A stretch of DNA of 64,000 nt from Oceanisphaera sp. IT1-181. Lineage in GTDB: Bacteria; Pseudomonadota; Gammaproteobacteria; Enterobacterales; Aeromonadaceae. The DNA is taken from NCBI RefSeq assembly GCF_033807535.1, contig NZ_CP136856.1, positions 3,490,001 through 3,554,000 on the forward strand, given 5' to 3'. A program made the translations under genes and the position numbers. Below are positions 62,693 to 64,000 of this stretch, piece after piece. The notes below the pieces were generated by a model. It was not told the DNA's origin. It ran no database searches and saw only the letters and a program-made list of their open reading frames with translations. Positions within the stretch are counted from its first letter, which is position 1. Every line of letters starts with the position of its first letter.

Positions 62693-62707
62693 TAGACCAG
62701 TCGTCTA
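62693..62707. promoter_or_regulatory. NemR-type operator before nemR
   Basis: TAGAC-CAGTC-GTCTA, 22 nt upstream of the ATG, the counterpart of the site before yqhD. Position suits autorepression. Confidence 0.8.
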
Positions 62708-62852
62708 GTTGTTTTTAGGTATTTACGCGACGGATAATCCGCGAAGAACACTGTTTGCAGGAGGACTATTAATGAGCTGATGGCTTACAACAACCAAGAG
62801 CGCAGCCCTTGGTTGTGGGTATGCAGTGCCGATGCTGAGCGTTGAAACGGTA

Positions 62853-63377
62853 CTAGTGTTTTTTAGTGTCGCCGGCAACTTTGTCCATAACGGCAAAGAG
62901 TACGCCGGACACCACGAAGGTCATGTGAATGATGACTTTCCACATCAGGCTAGCGGCATCAGCCTCACTCATCTCACGAGGTATATCCATAAACGACTTT
63001 AAAAGATCAATCGCAGAAATGGCGACTATGGCACCAATCACTTTTAGTTTGAGACCAGAAAAGTCGATTTTTCCCATCCAATCAGGGCGGTCGGTGTTAT
63101 CACCGGTATCAATCTTTGAGACGAAAATTTCGTAGCCGCTGAAGATAATAATGAGCAGTAAACTGGCCACTAACGACATATCGACCAGTGCCAGTATCCC
63201 TACGATAACATCGGCTTCCGAGGCGCTAAAAACATGAGTGGTCATGTGCCAGAGCTCTTGGGTAAACTTGATAAACAACAACACTATACCCAGCACTAAA
63301 CCGAGGTAAAAAGGAGCCAGCATCCAGCGGCTGCTAAAAATAGTGTTTTCCAAGGACTGCTCAATTTTTTTTAGCAT
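62853..63377 (-). CDS. yqhA: YqhA/UPF0114 membrane protein
   Basis: 174 residues with four hydrophobic segments: LAPFYLGLVLGIVLLFIKF, VGILALVDMSLVASLLLIII, LKVIGAIVAISAIDLLKSF and IHMTFVVSGVLFAVMDKVAG. The pattern and length fit the UPF0114/TIGR00645 family (E. coli YqhA), whose function is unknown. YqhA and YqhD are near each other in E. coli as well. It reads on the - strand; an AT-rich leader at 63378-63420 is a plausible promoter region. Confidence 0.88.
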   Translation of the reverse strand: MLKKIEQSLENTIFSSRWMLAPFYLGLVLGIVLLFIKFTQELWHMTTHVFSASEADVIVGILALVDMSLVASLLLIIIFSGYEIFVSKIDTGDNTDRPDWMGKIDFSGLKLKVIGAIVAISAIDLLKSFMDIPREMSEADAASLMWKVIIHMTFVVSGVLFAVMDKVAGDTKKH

Positions 63378-63784
63378 GTAGAATTCTTGATGTTTTTAGG
63401 GGCAGAAATTATAAATTATTCGCTGTTTTGGCGGTAGCAAAAATTTTTTAGCAGACGGATAACGGCTCTGCGGCATAAGGGAACAAGTAAGTTAGACCAT
63501 GTTTTTTCACTGAGAATTTTCAGGTTATCAAGATAATTTAAGATCAGCAGACGTTCATTCTGATCCGCTGCACGTCCGTCATGGATTGGCGTAAATGCCC
63601 AGTGCTAGTCATCTTTCGGCGACGATGCTGGGGAAAAGTCGGGAATGTTATATTGGGGCTCACAATCTAGGCTGATTGGCCACCGAAGCGCCGAGTTAAA
63701 ACCTCACTGTGGTAATAATCCAAGATCAGTGAATAGTCTAACGCTTCCATCAATTCAGCGGACCGTATTTAGCAATGTGAGATC
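63378..63784. other. Gene-free region upstream of yqhA
   Basis: 407 bp with no credible coding stretch on either strand and no strong dyad. The first 45 bp are AT-rich and could hold the yqhA promoter. Nothing else recognised. Confidence 0.5.
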
Positions 63785-64000
63785 TTATTGAAGGGGGGAG
63801 TGGATTGCCGTGGGTTGTGAAAGTCTAGCATTTTCAATAAGTTGGCGTACTATTTCGTGAGGCTTACCCAAAGCATCGGCCAGTTCATCACACAGAAAAT
63901 CAATGCTATGGTTTAAATGCTTGCGGTCAGTTGCGCTCAGGGGGAGCTGTTCTTGCATCACGCTCAGCCCTTTTACGACTTCGGCGTAGCCTAATGGATC
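63785..64000 (-). CDS. 3' end of an unidentified gene
   Basis: An open frame of 71 codons enters from the right edge and stops at 63785. It reads VVKGLSVMQEQLPLSATDRK, HLNHSIDFLCDELADALGKP, HEIVRQLIENAR and a polar tail. The segment looks helical and has normal codon use, but I do not recognise the family. It may be the C-terminus of a longer protein. Confidence 0.55.
   Translation of the reverse strand, partial: DPLGYAEVVKGLSVMQEQLPLSATDRKHLNHSIDFLCDELADALGKPHEIVRQLIENARLSQPTAIHSPLQ

Noticed and set aside
1..64000. CRISPR arrays, tRNA or rRNA genes, transposases
   Set aside because: No regularly spaced repeats, cloverleaf sequences or transposase-like proteins were seen by eye.

Overview
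The window is about 64 kb of gammaproteobacterial chromosome spanning a replication origin. The gene order mnmG-rsmG-parA-parB-atpIBEFHAGDC-glmU on one side of a GATC-rich oriC, and mioC on the other, is the classic gammaproteobacterial origin neighbourhood. A second, N-type (Na+-type) ATPase, a SitABCD metal transporter, LuxP/LuxQ-type and NspS/MbaA-type receptors and a Na+/Ser-Thr symporter point to a marine or brackish organism, possibly an Aeromonadaceae relative such as Oceanisphaera or Oceanimonas. That genus guess is inference from gene content only.

Layout. 1-2964: 5' end of a YtfL/PaeA-type membrane protein, then luxP overlapping a gene for a LuxQ-type sensor that stops before any kinase. 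3036-5691: glmS and a DeoR-family regulator, convergent with luxPQ' across a hairpin. 5987-12935: a complete nine-gene N-ATPase operon (atpDCQRBEFAG) on the + strand. 12936-13617: a gene-free, repeat-rich spacer. 13618-22003: glmU and the canonical H+-ATPase operon on the - strand. 22206-26549: parB, parA, rsmG, mnmG. 26581-27040: oriC with 16 GATC sites and several DnaA boxes. 27040-36955: mioC, gdhA, a RidA-family protein, a MOSC/ferredoxin-reductase fusion, a D-lactate dehydrogenase, a YdgJ-like oxidoreductase, an RRM protein and a DUF1456 protein. Two parS-like palindromes lie inside the MOSC-fusion and D-lactate dehydrogenase genes.

37219-43532 is a thiamine-responsive zone. One TPP riboswitch precedes an SSF-family transporter and a second precedes a two-gene operon of a short-chain dehydrogenase and an NtaA-type flavin monooxygenase; pyrC lies between them and a DJ-1/PfpI protein follows. 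43928-48208 encodes a 1426-residue membrane protein that I do not recognise. 48517-55633 has sstT, a LysR/TDT-transporter divergent pair, and sitABCD. 55901-59485 is a polyamine-binding protein followed by a GGDEF-EAL protein, the arrangement of Vibrio NspS-MbaA. 59750-62671 is a NemR-type regulator with yqhD and curA, with matching operators before nemR and before yqhD. yqhA and the 3' end of an unidentified gene close the window.

The intergenic spaces hold several families of short dispersed repeats, some carrying terminators and one supplying the stop codon of a gene. No tRNA, rRNA, CRISPR array, insertion sequence or phage gene was recognised.
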